A DNA stretch of 64,000 bases, from NCBI RefSeq assembly GCF_017916325.1, contig NC_090147.1:31001-95000 (forward strand), written 5' to 3'. Positions 38,421-49,700 of this stretch are shown here, in pieces. The notes below the pieces were generated by a model, which saw only the letters and a list, made by a program, of their open reading frames with translations, searched no databases and was not told where the DNA came from. This DNA is from Leishmania martiniquensis. Lineage: Eukaryota; Euglenozoa; Kinetoplastea; Trypanosomatida; Trypanosomatidae. The position numbers and the translations under genes are program-made. Every line of letters begins with the position of its first letter. Position 1 is the first letter of the stretch.

Positions 38421-41400
38421 ATGGCCAAGTTGAACCAAAAGAGCATGTCAGCTGCAGCAGCAGCAGCAGACACGCAGAGGGAGCATGGCACCACCGTCAT
38501 TCATCAGGAGCTACCGACGCCGCCTCACGCGGAGTTGATCGCTGATGAACGCTCCAGCGCTCCTGTAGTGTCGCTGGGCGATCCGGTCGAGTTCATACGT
38601 GATCGAGTCAACTCCATCGAACTATGGCGGGCGACCGTCGTGCGCCTGAACATGACGCAACTCGGCGTTTCGTTGGTGCGGGGTGTAGTACGACGAGGCC
38701 GCTTGTTGGCGCCACCGATGCGCGTCTTCGACACGGTAGTGAAAACAGCGCCAGCATCCGACGCGGAAGAGGCAGAGGGAGCGCAGTCGCTTTCCTCTCA
38801 GCCAGTGCCGCCATTGCTGGGCCTCTGCTCGGCGCTCGAGACCGACCTCGTGACTGCTCAGATGATACGACAAGATGAATCTACGCAGACCCCCATGCAG
38901 GTAATCGACCCTACAGCGCGCCAGAAGATGGCGCATCAGCCGCTTAATCACCACCGTAGTAGGCATCTATCCCTGCAGCCCAGCGTTGCTCGTCGTGCGC
39001 TCGTGCATACTGCCAGCCACGCCTCTGTGCCGCTTTACATTGGCATGCTAACCGCCTTCATTGGGCATGGCGTGACGTCTCTGTACAACGAAGACACAGT
39101 GGCAGACGCGATCGCTGCAGGTAGCACAGAGGTGGCAGAATACGCCAAGGAGCCGACCTCCGTGTGTGGTGTCGTCCCCAGCGGCTTGCACACGTCTAGC
39201 CGGCACCTGAGCTTGACGACCGAGATGAATGGTGCACTCCACGAGGTTCATCGGGCAGCGGCCGAGGTGATGTGCACCATTGATCACGAGGCGAAGGAGA
39301 TGCACGCGCTCGCAACGACCGCGCTCCAGCCGACTGGCAATACCACAGCGCATCCGACGTACGAGGAGGAGGCGATACAGAGCATGCGCCAAGCGCAGCT
39401 CAGCTTGTCATGCCGCCGCCTCAGTCGCGTCGTGGCGAACTTCTACTCTCTCGTGTCCCTTCTGGACTTCTTCGCGGTGGAAATCGCGTCATTGCCGGCG
39501 CCGACGCCAACCACTGCGGCGGTCGAGGCAGGCCACACCAGCGTTGACTTCGTATTCGTCTCCTCCGCGTCGGCTGTTGTGGCAACGGCGACGGCGGAGC
39601 AAAGCGCTCCGCTGGCCACTGTGGCGCCGTGCGCCGGGGGCGCTGCCCTCGGCGCCACACCGGCGCCCGCCGTCTTGACGAAATCTTCGGCCAACGCGGC
39701 GACGCCCACGCACACTTACACAACGGAGCACTTGCATGAGCTGTTCGACGCATCTGGTCAGTTGCCTCAGAGCGTGTGGAGGGTGTTCTCCGCCGCTGCC
39801 ACGACGCTGAGCGACTTCGCAGTGCCCTGGTCCCTTACGACCGGTGACGTGAAGAGTCGACAGAGATTCAACGACGCAGCGTGCGCCATTCTGGGCGAGG
39901 ATCAGCGGTGTCTGTTGCTGCAGCTACATCGGCTGTGCGCGCGCTTCGTCCTGCTGCGACAGCGAGTGTATGCGCTGCACCCCATAAGCCCTCTGCACTT
40001 CAAGGTGAAGCAGATGCTCGAGTGGGGCAGCTTCCTCAACGCCGACGTGCCGGATGCGTGGTCTTACAACAACGGCGACATTGATCGGTGCGACTTCCAC
40101 GCGGATCTGCTGCACAACATCTATGCGCGTGGAATGCAGTGGCGCGTGAACTCGAGCAACAAGTTGGCACTTCGAATGGCGATGACCTGCCCGTACGCGA
40201 CGGCCGCGTGCGACACAGCGCTGCGCCGGATGAAAGAGGTGAGCGCGTTTGCCCCGAGCGGCAGTGCCCTCGGCGGCGGGTGGCAAGCTGGCACTGCATG
40301 CACTACCGGTACATCGACCCCGCTCGCTCTGCTCGCCTCTCTCGCCTCTGCTGGCACGAACGGTGGAACCCGCGCCGCCCTTGACGGGCTCATGAGTGAC
40401 ATGTCGTCATCCACGTCTGCCGCGCCAGCGCAGGACTGGGGCGCTGCCGCACAGCTACAGATTTCCCTCGTGCCGGGCTACGTGGGTCTCCGGAACGACG
40501 GGAACAGGTGCTTCCTCAACAGTGTTGTGCAGCTTCTCGGCAGCGCTGCTCTGTTCCGTGACGATCTCATGGCGCGGGTGCAGGACACCGTGTTTGGCCA
40601 CGCAACGCACGCTGCCCACCCGCCCCCTGCGCCTGCCGATTGTCAGGCACTGACGGCTCTCTTCGACCAGTACGGCTGTCGCCTCGCCATGGCGCTGCTC
40701 CTCGGTGAGCTTCAGTGGCGGGGAGCACAAGACAACGAGCGCCATGCGGTGCTGCCGGACTACCTCACCCCACAACTGCCGCCGCCATTCAACGACCATC
40801 GACAGCACGACGCATCGGAGTTTTGGCACGCTCTGATGGACAAACTGGACGGGCCGACCCAGCCCGGCGGGGCAGTGGTAGCGAGCTGGTTTAGCGGCCG
40901 AACGGCGACGACGATGACGTGTGTGGCCTGCCAGCACCGCCGCCTGCACAGTAACACCTTTTGGGACCTCTCTATCCCACTTCTGCGCTCTGTATCGGCT
41001 CCCTCGGTGCCGACGCCTGGCGGAGGTGGCGCATCGAAGCTGACAGTCCCGTCAACGCAGCCTGGGGTGCCGGTGGCCGCGCCAGCGCGGGTAGTACGGC
41101 AAGTGGAGGTGCAGCACTTTGCCCACACCACCGCCGTGACGACCACGTACGCGAGCTCAGCAGCATCCCACTTGCCAGTCAGCACAATCACCACAGCAGA
41201 TGCGTCTGTAGGGTGGGAAGATGCGGAGCGCGCAGAGGAGGAGGCGCCCGAGGGAGTAAACAACAAAACAGCGCCAACCCTGCACTCCGGCGTGACGCGC
41301 ACCGAGGCCGAGCCTCACTCGACCGCACCTCCTCTCTCTCCGACGGTGAAAGCCAGTGAGCCACCGAAGACGCTGCAGCATCTCCTGCTTTATTTGCTGC

Positions 41401-43337
41401 ACCCCGCGCTCAACATGGAGCTCCTGCACGGCAGCAACGCCGTCGACTGTGAGCACTGCCATCAACGCACCGACACCGAGATCACGACACGCCTTGTCGC
41501 GGAAGTAGACGTGGAGAGCAATGTAGGGGGCTGTGCAGCAGCGACGCGCGTGCGCGGCGAAGGCTCGAAGGGCTCCTCCTGCCCCCCCGCTGCGGCCGCG
41601 GCTGCGTGGGAAGCCGAGGGTGAGGTTGAGCCGCCACATGGTGAATCGGCTCCCGTGGAACAGAAGGGAGCGCTGCGACGTCCTCTCGCCAGCACAGTCG
41701 CAGGCAGTGGCCTCCCATATTATTTAACCCTTCAGCTAAACCGCTTCGCATATCAGCGCGTGACGCACTCCTGTGATAAACTCACCGATGGTGTGCCCCT
41801 CAACGAGGTCATCATCGTGCCGGTGTACACTGACTCGCGAGAGCGGAAAGACACGCCACCCTTTCCTGCCGATTCTCAAGGGCCCAACGCACAGGATGTA
41901 ATGGCGAACGAAGAGGACAGCGACGCCGATGCGCAACGAGAAGATAGCGACCACCGCTGCGTGACCGCCCATAGGGCTCAGGGAGCACCTCACTTGGCGA
42001 CACTAGCCGCTCCGGTGTGGGTTGCCTACCGTCTGCGGTCCATCATCATCCACAGCGGCCCAACGCCGAGCAGCGGTCACTATTTCACCCTCACGCGCCG
42101 CCCGGTAGAGGCGTCGGCGTCGGCGAGCGTCGATGGAATCACACAGGACGAGGAAGATGAACACCATGCGAGCTCAGCTGCTGGCCGTGTGTCCATGCGC
42201 ACCTACGTGGAGGGGTTGGGGGCCGCGCTAACGAGCTGCCTTCGCACCGCGCGTCACTTCTCCTACGTGGAGACGGCACCCCTCACCGCGGACGCCAGCG
42301 GGGCAGAGGACGTCAGAGTAGGCTCCTGCAGATGCGTGCGCGTGGAAGGCGCACGGCCGCAGTCGCCGGACGGGCCCGCCGTTCTCCCCTCATCTGCAGG
42401 CCCGGAGGAGATGACACGGTCGCCAGAGCTTTCGTCAGGGCCCATGCTGCCAGCTACCGCCGTGTCCGTGAGCGGCGATCGCCTGTACGAGAATTGGGTG
42501 ATGCTGAATGACTCCAACGTGCAGACGGTTGACCCGGACACGATGCGCCGCATCCTGCACGGGTGTGGCGGCGGTGTCTACTCCAGCTCAGAGACGCCGT
42601 ACATGATTCTGTATGAGAAGGTGCCTGTCGCGTACGGAGGGGCGACCGAGAGCGACGCGCGGGCAGTAGAGGAGGAGGTGGCGGGTACGCACATCGCTGA
42701 TGCTGCCCTGTTGGCAGCGGCGAGGCTGCGGCGCACGTGGGTAACCCGTGATATCTCACCAGGTGCTGCCGGCATCGCCTCCGCTGGCTGCACGAGCACC
42801 AAGTCACTTGGTTTTGCCCCTGAAGTGCTGCAGATGTTTAGCGTGCGTCTGAATGACGAGATAGAGCGCATCGCCGCTCTGAGCGCAGCCTCCCATGTGG
42901 CAGACGGGCGCGGCTCCGCGTCCACTGTTCGCAGCAGGGCGCGTTCGCGCCCTACGCCGGTGGGGACGGTGGTGCACCAGGGAGGGTCTGCCATGACCTT
43001 GAGAGCCAATGTCGCCCGTTCATCGTGGCCTCCTGCCGCGGGTGTCGGGGAAGCGGCGCGTGCAGCGGCAGCGAAGGCCTTTCTTCGTGGCAGCAGCGCT
43101 TCAGCATTCACTCATGACGGCGACGGCAGCGTCTGCCGCGCTTCGCAGTCGCCCCGGCCGCGTCGCCTGATGTCGGCAGTAAGGCACGCCAAAGTCCCCC
43201 GTGTCAGGTGTTACGGCGCCAGTCTCAGCCGTCGGCAAGTGGAGGGGCATCACAAGCACGGCGACGTCGCACGAAGCTCAAGTGATGGTGACGGAGGCTC
43301 AGGTACTGACGAAGAGGAAGACGCGCCCCGCTGCTGA
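38421..43337 (+). CDS. Ubiquitin-specific protease, peptidase family C19 (1638 aa)
   Basis: The catalytic domain spans about residues 685-1400. The Cys box GLRNDGNRCFLNSVVQ places the nucleophile near C697. HDASEFWHALMD follows, then two zinc-type CxxC pairs (CVAC near 834 and CEHC near 1010), the His box SGHYFTL with H1220, and the final ENWVMLNDSNV with D1364. The usual T in GNTCY is replaced by R (GNRCF). All three catalytic residues are present, so it should be an active deubiquitinase. Large Ala/Ser/Glu-rich inserts occur between the CxxC pairs and around the His box. About 680 residues precede the domain; residues about 450-620 look folded (VWRVFSAAATTLSDFAVPW; LLQLHRLCARFVLLRQRVY) and may target substrates. 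The C-terminus is disordered and basic, then acidic. It is the last gene in loop B. Confidence 0.93.
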   Translation: MAKLNQKSMSAAAAAADTQREHGTTVIHQELPTPPHAELIADERSSAPVVSLGDPVEFIRDRVNSIELWRATVVRLNMTQLGVSLVRGVVRRGRLLAPPMRVFDTVVKTAPASDAEEAEGAQSLSSQPVPPLLGLCSALETDLVTAQMIRQDESTQTPMQVIDPTARQKMAHQPLNHHRSRHLSLQPSVARRALVHTASHASVPLYIGMLTAFIGHGVTSLYNEDTVADAIAAGSTEVAEYAKEPTSVCGVVPSGLHTSSRHLSLTTEMNGALHEVHRAAAEVMCTIDHEAKEMHALATTALQPTGNTTAHPTYEEEAIQSMRQAQLSLSCRRLSRVVANFYSLVSLLDFFAVEIASLPAPTPTTAAVEAGHTSVDFVFVSSASAVVATATAEQSAPLATVAPCAGGAALGATPAPAVLTKSSANAATPTHTYTTEHLHELFDASGQLPQSVWRVFSAAATTLSDFAVPWSLTTGDVKSRQRFNDAACAILGEDQRCLLLQLHRLCARFVLLRQRVYALHPISPLHFKVKQMLEWGSFLNADVPDAWSYNNGDIDRCDFHADLLHNIYARGMQWRVNSSNKLALRMAMTCPYATAACDTALRRMKEVSAFAPSGSALGGGWQAGTACTTGTSTPLALLASLASAGTNGGTRAALDGLMSDMSSSTSAAPAQDWGAAAQLQISLVPGYVGLRNDGNRCFLNSVVQLLGSAALFRDDLMARVQDTVFGHATHAAHPPPAPADCQALTALFDQYGCRLAMALLLGELQWRGAQDNERHAVLPDYLTPQLPPPFNDHRQHDASEFWHALMDKLDGPTQPGGAVVASWFSGRTATTMTCVACQHRRLHSNTFWDLSIPLLRSVSAPSVPTPGGGGASKLTVPSTQPGVPVAAPARVVRQVEVQHFAHTTAVTTTYASSAASHLPVSTITTADASVGWEDAERAEEEAPEGVNNKTAPTLHSGVTRTEAEPHSTAPPLSPTVKASEPPKTLQHLLLYLLHPALNMELLHGSNAVDCEHCHQRTDTEITTRLVAEVDVESNVGGCAAATRVRGEGSKGSSCPPAAAAAAWEAEGEVEPPHGESAPVEQKGALRRPLASTVAGSGLPYYLTLQLNRFAYQRVTHSCDKLTDGVPLNEVIIVPVYTDSRERKDTPPFPADSQGPNAQDVMANEEDSDADAQREDSDHRCVTAHRAQGAPHLATLAAPVWVAYRLRSIIIHSGPTPSSGHYFTLTRRPVEASASASVDGITQDEEDEHHASSAAGRVSMRTYVEGLGAALTSCLRTARHFSYVETAPLTADASGAEDVRVGSCRCVRVEGARPQSPDGPAVLPSSAGPEEMTRSPELSSGPMLPATAVSVSGDRLYENWVMLNDSNVQTVDPDTMRRILHGCGGGVYSSSETPYMILYEKVPVAYGGATESDARAVEEEVAGTHIADAALLAAARLRRTWVTRDISPGAAGIASAGCTSTKSLGFAPEVLQMFSVRLNDEIERIAALSAASHVADGRGSASTVRSRARSRPTPVGTVVHQGGSAMTLRANVARSSWPPAAGVGEAARAAAAKAFLRGSSASAFTHDGDGSVCRASQSPRPRRLMSAVRHAKVPRVRCYGASLSRRQVEGHHKHGDVARSSSDGDGGSGTDEEEDAPRC

Positions 43338-43898
43338 CGCCTCCGCACACACGCGCTACTATGCATGCACGCATCTCCTTGGTGGCAACAGTTACGCTTG
43401 AGGTTCACAGACGAGAAGAGAAATGGTTGTTCGTGGTGGGGCTGCGCAAGACAAGGGGTCCAGAGAGGTGATGCGGACGCGATGGGAACGTCGTTTTCGC
43501 TTCAGCTGCGTTGCGCACTCCACAGCTACGCGCGAGCGCCTCACCACTCTGCTCCGTAAAGCCTCAGATGCGACAGTGCCCAAGGCAGCGCTGTCGCCGT
43601 CGTCGCCACAGCCGGCGTAAGAGCGTATCTGCGCTCTCCGCATCACCCAGTTGGTATACTCCTCCTTTCTATGCACCACTGGCCCAGCTTCCCCGCTGCG
43701 CATGCAAGTGGACACCTCAGCGCGCGGCATCGTCAGGGCTCACAATCGCACGCTGTGTCTGGAGCTCAATGGAGGGAGGGAGGGGGGGCTGCAAGGATAC
43801 CCTCGGGTTCAGTTGTGAACTAATGGTGCGAGCTGATAGGGCCCAGACGGTACGAGGTGAAGAATGCGTCCGGCTACAATGGCCTTTAAAGTGGTGTA
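43338..43898. other. USP 3' flank before arm B'
   Basis: Unique spacer at the right edge of loop B with a G-rich run near 43771-43787. No gene is supported. Confidence 0.5.
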
Positions 43899-44798
43899 CT
43901 GTGTGCCCCGCTCCTCCATGTAGAGCACGGCCGCACCTGCTAAAGACGCACGAGTGCAGAAGACGGGATGCCCCTGCTGCGACAGGCAGATGGCGGCGCA
44001 CCGTCTGTCACAGCACATGCGGGGCAATCGACCCGGAGACGTCCCCCTCACACATACACACAGCATCGGCGGAAGCGATGGGTGCCGACAGCGGGGCCCT
44101 TTCCCCAGACGGCCGCGTGGCATTAGGGCCGATGCGAGGTTCGGCGCAAGCACGACTGATGGGCGAAAACGGCGCGCAGAGATCCATACGCGTCAGCCCC
44201 AAAGCGTCTGTATGTGAAATGTGGCGCATCTCTGGCATGCGATCGGGTGTGTCGGTGTGTGTGGGAGGGGTGCACATGCAGGACGCATAGCAAGCGCACC
44301 CCGAAGGGCACCAACGCGTCCTCCAGCCTCCCACGCGGAGGGCCGCGACACCGCATGATGGAGGGCAGCGGCTTGAAACGGCCGAGGGAGAGAGCACAGG
44401 CCATGCACAGGGTATGAGGGGCTCAGAGGACCCTGACCGGAGGCTGGCCGACCTCCTCCGAGCTCATTCCGCGCGCACCTCGGCCACCATCACTGCCACC
44501 CTGCTCCCGTAAGGCAGACGCCCCCGCCCCCGCCCTGGAGCAGGACCTTGAACGCGGCCCGTCCTGGACTGTCAGGCGCGGATGGCACTACACGCAGGCG
44601 AAGAAGGACAAGGAGAGCCCGCTAGACGCACGGCCCCGATCCGACGGCAGGCCGGTTCACCCTCGACGGCGGTGGCCTAGCCGCGATGTGTGTGTGCATG
44701 CGTATTTGCTGAGTTGTTCGTGGCAAAAGGGACTCGGTTGAAGGCAAGAGAACCGGCAAAAAAAAAACTGCAGCTCATCTCTTGCCCTCGGCCCCTCG
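43899..44798 (-). repeat. Long inverted repeat B', right arm (900 bp)
   Basis: Reverse complement of 30771-31670, with no difference seen. With the left arm it brackets a unique 12228-bp loop carrying the PHD-like, 901-aa and USP genes. It lies about 560 bp downstream of the USP stop codon. The flanks just outside the two arms (30770 against 44799) do not match, and no target-site duplication was found. Confidence 0.97.
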
Positions 44799-46715
44799 CG
44801 CCGTTTTGGCCGTTCTCCTTCACATATGGGCACGTGCGTAACTGGTCGACAACATCGTCGGCTCTGCGTGCCCCGTTTGCACTGTCCCCCGGCATCAATG
44901 CTCACCTCCCCCCACCCCACTCCACTCCACGCCATTCCTCTCCTCCTCATTTTCCTTCCTCCGCTTTCCTTCTCTGTGGGCCCTCGCACGCGCAAAACTG
45001 CACGCGTCGCTGCCTCTAACGGTAGAGTCGTGTACGCACTCCGCTATTTGCTCGTGGAGAGCGGCGCGTGGACGGAGAGGTGAGCCACAGACACACACGC
45101 TCTCCACAGGAGCGCGACGAGAAGATAAGTCGAAGCAAAGCTGCTGCGCTTCTGCGTTCACACGTCGTGCGGCGCCGCTTCGCCTCCCCCGCTCCCCTCC
45201 CCCCGCCCGCCCACCATCCCCATCTCACGGAGTAGTTGCCTAACTCGCCCCGTTTGTTTTCTTTGTCAGTTTCGCCCCCCTCTCTCTCTCGCATTGATCG
45301 TGGCTGTGTGTGTGTGTGTGTGGCTGTGTGTATGTGCATACGCGTCTATCCTTTGCTGCCTTCTCCTCCTCCTCTGAGTCTGCTACATTTTTTTCCTTCT
45401 CAGCAGACGCTGCCAGCGGGAGCAGCGTCTCTCCTCCCCACGGTCCTTCAGCCTCCTCCACCCTCCCACCCCTCTCTTTCGTGGTGCTTTCTCGCTCTGG
45501 CCGCTTCCCCTGTGTCGGCCCCCAGCCTCCCCTCCTATTTCCACGCTCCTCCACCCCTTCCCCCGCCCCATCCAATTCGCACACCCGTCCCGTTGCATCA
45601 CCTGTTCATCCCGCTTGTGCCGTTCGCTTCTTCCCTTGCGCCTTCTCCCCTCCCCTCCTGCGCTTTGTGGCGTTGGCATTCTGTATTGCGTGTCTGTGTG
45701 TCCATTGGCATGCGCGCGTTTCGTCCTCACGTCCCTTTCTCCCTCTGTGCCACTGACCGAAGCGTTCGCCGCTTTCCTCTTCCGCTCACTTTTCCTCGCG
45801 GCGTTTGAGGCGACACTTCACTCCAACGCAGCGTCGCACAGCAAACACGCACACGCAAGCGCAGTCGCCATCGCTGCAACTCTCAGTTGTTGTTGCGTGT
45901 GCGCAGGCAGGCACTGCTAATATTACCAACGCCTCCAACCCTTTTTTTTTCACGGTCGCCAACGAAAAGCGGTGCTTTACCTGCGCTTTTTTTTTCGTTC
46001 GACACACGTATATATATATGCACATATATTGATACGACGAGGAGCGTCCACCGCACATAGCACTCGGACGCACTGTCCTGCTGCCCATCTTGGTGAGCGT
46101 GCGTCTGTGTGCTCGTGTACGTGTGAGCTCTTGTGTTGAGGCTAGAGTGCAGGCAACGGCCTTTCGTTTGGTGTCAGCCGCCATCTCTGTGCCCCCCCCC
46201 TCTCCCTCCCCTCCCCTCCGCATTGGTTCCATACAGTTTTCTCGTTGCTCTCGTGTACTCAAACACATTTGACCCTCCTCATCCCCTTCAGTTTTCTTTT
46301 TTTGCTGCGCATCTCCTCACAGGCGCGCATAGTATCCGTCGACGCCTCTTCTCGTGTGTGCGTGTGTGCGGCATCGTGCCAGACGCTCACACGCAAGGCT
46401 CTGCCTCACCCGCTCCCATCGACTGTCAGTGTGTAGCAGACTGCTTCGGTAGAGTTGTCCACAGTGCTGTCACCTCACGTGAGTGCACCTGCGCCCTGCC
46501 CAGCGGTAGAAAGACGAAGAGCACATCTTTAGTGGATCTCTGAAACGCTCTCTCGCCGGCGGCTTCTCTTCTGCTGCCTCCTCGCCGACGTCGAATCGGC
46601 GCCGCGCCGGATCGGCTCGTCTTCGGTTGCCTCTTCCATCTCCGTCTCGCAAGAGCGTCGCTGCTGCTGAGCCCCCTCCCCTCTCTAGCCGAGCTCGTGG
46701 CCCACAGTCCCACAA
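44799..46715. other. Intergenic region, 1.9 kb
   Basis: Strongly pyrimidine-rich spacer on the + strand (45240-45780 is almost all C/T-rich), with a TG repeat at about 45303-45322 and a TATA-type AT run near 46009-46030. Long Pro/Ser/Leu frames here, for example 190 codons at 45236-45808, are composition artefacts. Confidence 0.55.
46671..46688 (+). promoter_or_regulatory. Probable trans-splice acceptor for the 1110-aa gene
   Basis: CCCCCTCCCCTCTCTAG ends in AG at 46687-46688, about 27 nt before the ATG at 46716. Several other tracts upstream, such as the one ending near 46322, are alternatives. Confidence 0.45.
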
Positions 46716-49700
46716 ATGAGCGCAGCGCCGACAGCGACGTCGCCGACCAACTCCTCGCCGGGCGGAGAGGGCGCCGGCAACAGAGACGGCGGCGACAACA
46801 ACATGCAAAGCACACCGGAGTGGGTGTCGCGGGCGCCGACGCGTTCATCGCTCAGCTCTGCTAACGCTACATTAGGTGCCCCCGGAACCTCTTCGGTAAA
46901 GTCAAGAAAAAGCTGCAAAGGCGCTGAATTGGAGTGCACCGATGCCGAAAGCGAAGCCATGTCTGACACGGAGGATCATCAACTCCTGTTGCAGCAGCCG
47001 TCATCCTCGACAGACATTTCTGGCCTGACATCATCACTACTGCTGCACGAGCTATCCACCATCTCGAGCGGTGCCGGTACCTCGAGAGCTGCCGTTAGAG
47101 GCAGCGCCGGTGGCAGTATAGTGGCATCGGGATTCGCGTCCATCTCCTCTCAAACGCTCACAACAGTTGTGCCTGAAGTGGCTAAAGGGTCGATCGGCGC
47201 GCTTTCGTCTTACCGGCAGGTCGAACAGCAGCTGAGCAGCAACACTATTTCCGTGGTAGCTGTGGACACCAGTACGGCGCCGGCCCCAACGGTCACTGCC
47301 CTCGCCGGCGTCTCCGCAGTGGCACCCTCATGTTTCTCAAAGAAGGGCCAAAGTGTTTCTAACAGTGGTCATCCTCTCCACCAGTCCTCCTCGTTCTGGG
47401 CTGGTGCAGCATCCTTGGTGTCATCGGCGACGCTTCTGTCAGAGTCAGCGCGAAGGTTCAGCGCGCCGCTGCCGCTGAGCAGCAGCAGTACTCGAGTTGG
47501 TCATGAAGGCGCTTCAGGCGCCAGTGCCACAGCGGCCGTGGCGTGCGTGCTGGCAGAGGACAGGCCAGAGTCGGCGGAAGCCGCTGCAGGTCCGATCGAG
47601 GCGGTGCCTGCCGCCGTTGAAGAGGAGCGCCAGGAGAGCGCTGACACGCTTGGCGATGCGGTAGAAAGGGGGGCCGCAGCATCAGCAACCGCAGCGGCGC
47701 CGACCGTGGCTCAAGGCCGGCAGGAAGAAGACGATGGCGGCCGTGACGCTGCCCCTCCTCGCTGGGCCTCCGACGACTCGGAGAGCAGCGCTGTCGGCGC
47801 CACCACAAAAAATGTCCATAGAAGGATGGACGACCGAAGGGACACCTGTGCGCGCGTCACTGCAGCGCAGTCGTCAGCGCTATCGACACGCAGAGGCGCG
47901 GGCTCCTCCTACGCTCCGACAGCCGGCTGCCCCCCCGCGGAAGGCAGTGTGTGGCGCGAAAAGGCGGCGCAGGCCGTCAGTGTGGACGATAGCCGCTCAT
48001 GGAATTGGGGACTCTTTTCACCCACTGCCTCCCTCAACGTGCGCGTGGCGCCGCACGCCGCCTCGGACACGGAGGGGTGCAGTTGCCAATCGGACCGTAC
48101 AGGTAACGCGGGCGACTGCAGCAGCGGCACGCGATCGAAAGGCGCCCGCATCCAAGATGGGTTGGGGAAGCTCAGACCAAGCAACGGCCGTAGTAGCGAC
48201 CTCCATGGCGCGGTGCGACGGAAGGATGCCGATGTCGGTTGCATCACCATGTCTTCCCTCGTCGCGCACGTGGCCGTGCCCCCAACTGTCCAAGCGGTGC
48301 TGCGGAATCCGGATGCCACCAAAGAGGAGCTGTGGGTAGCATTGCGAACAGCCTGCCAGCAGTGTGAGGTGCTTCAGCGTCGTCTCGCGCGGGCCGAGGG
48401 AGCGCTGGGTAGTGAAGAGGAGAGTGAGGCGGCGGAGGGCGACGAAAAGGTGATATGTGAATGTGACGCACTGACGAACGTCAAAGCCCCACAGTACTGG
48501 AGCGACAACGCGAACAAAACGTTGAAGACGACGTCGCACACCAACGCGGACGAGGACGACACCAACGCAGCCAATGGGGTGAGTACTGTCGAAGGTGCGA
48601 GCAGGGCGGAGAGTGGCACAGCACTCGCGCATATATCTTCAGCGCCGATGCGCAGCAGCCCCGCTTTACCGGCTCGCGCACGAGCAGACTGCCAATGCGA
48701 CCCGGAGCACCGGGTGCTACGGCCAAAGGCAGGCCTGGCGGTCACTGCCACTGCCCCACGGCCGGTGTGCGCCACGTCTTGCGGCAATTCGAGCTCTATC
48801 GCCCACAACCCTCATTTCAGGCGTGGCGGCAGCAGCAGCGATGCATCGTCCGTGCTGCGCGATCGCGTATCAGAGCTCATCCGCCGAGTCGAGGCAGAGC
48901 GCAAGGCTCAGCCGCACCCTCCGCATGCGCGCCACTCACCCGAGCGGCACGTACGCCCTGACAGCTCTGGCTTGGACGGGCCAACGAGCTCGCGTGACGC
49001 CGATGACGCCACGTCCAATAGCAAGGATCGCCCGTGCTATGTTTCGCCTCCGTCGCCGCTGCCTGAGTCGCACCGGAATCGTCGCAGCACGCCGCCACCC
49101 CACGAGCAAACGGCGCGTGCCCCTCAGAAGCCGCGGCGGATAGAGAGCGGCAGCCCCTACCGTTTTGCTAGTGCATGCGCGGCGTGGTCGCATGTGTCTA
49201 ACAGTGGAGGTGCAGGCAGTGTAGGCGAGGCGGTTGCCGCCCCCAGCAGCGGCATCTTTGCGCCACCTGCGTTACCCGCTATCGCCGGTGTAGAGGCACA
49301 AACCCCCGTCGCACGACGCAGCGCCAACTCCCATGAGCGAGCGCGGCTGGTGCAGTCGCCACGGCGGCAGCAGCAGCAGCTCCACCGCCGCCTTCGCGGT
49401 GCGTCTTCGGCATCGCTCGCGTCAGATCCCACGATGGTGGACGAAAATGTGTGCTCCAACGGCCCGGTGGCCGCCGCAGAAAGCCTTACTGGCCTGCCAG
49501 CGACCGCCGGCTCCCTTAGCGGCAGTCCACGCGCGGACTGCATCCACATTGTGCCGAACACAACGCAGTATCAGGCGGGGTTGGCGGCACCGACGAGCGT
49601 CAGCAGCGCCTCCGCTGCAGTGTTCCCCAGTATGGTGACCTCTCTCAGCGGTACGCTACCCAGCCTGCAGTCGTCCACCATTACCGGGCGTCCGACCCAC

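Noticed and set aside
45236..45808. 190-codon open frame
   Set aside because: Pro/Ser/Leu repeats come from a long C/T-rich tract; there are no domain features.
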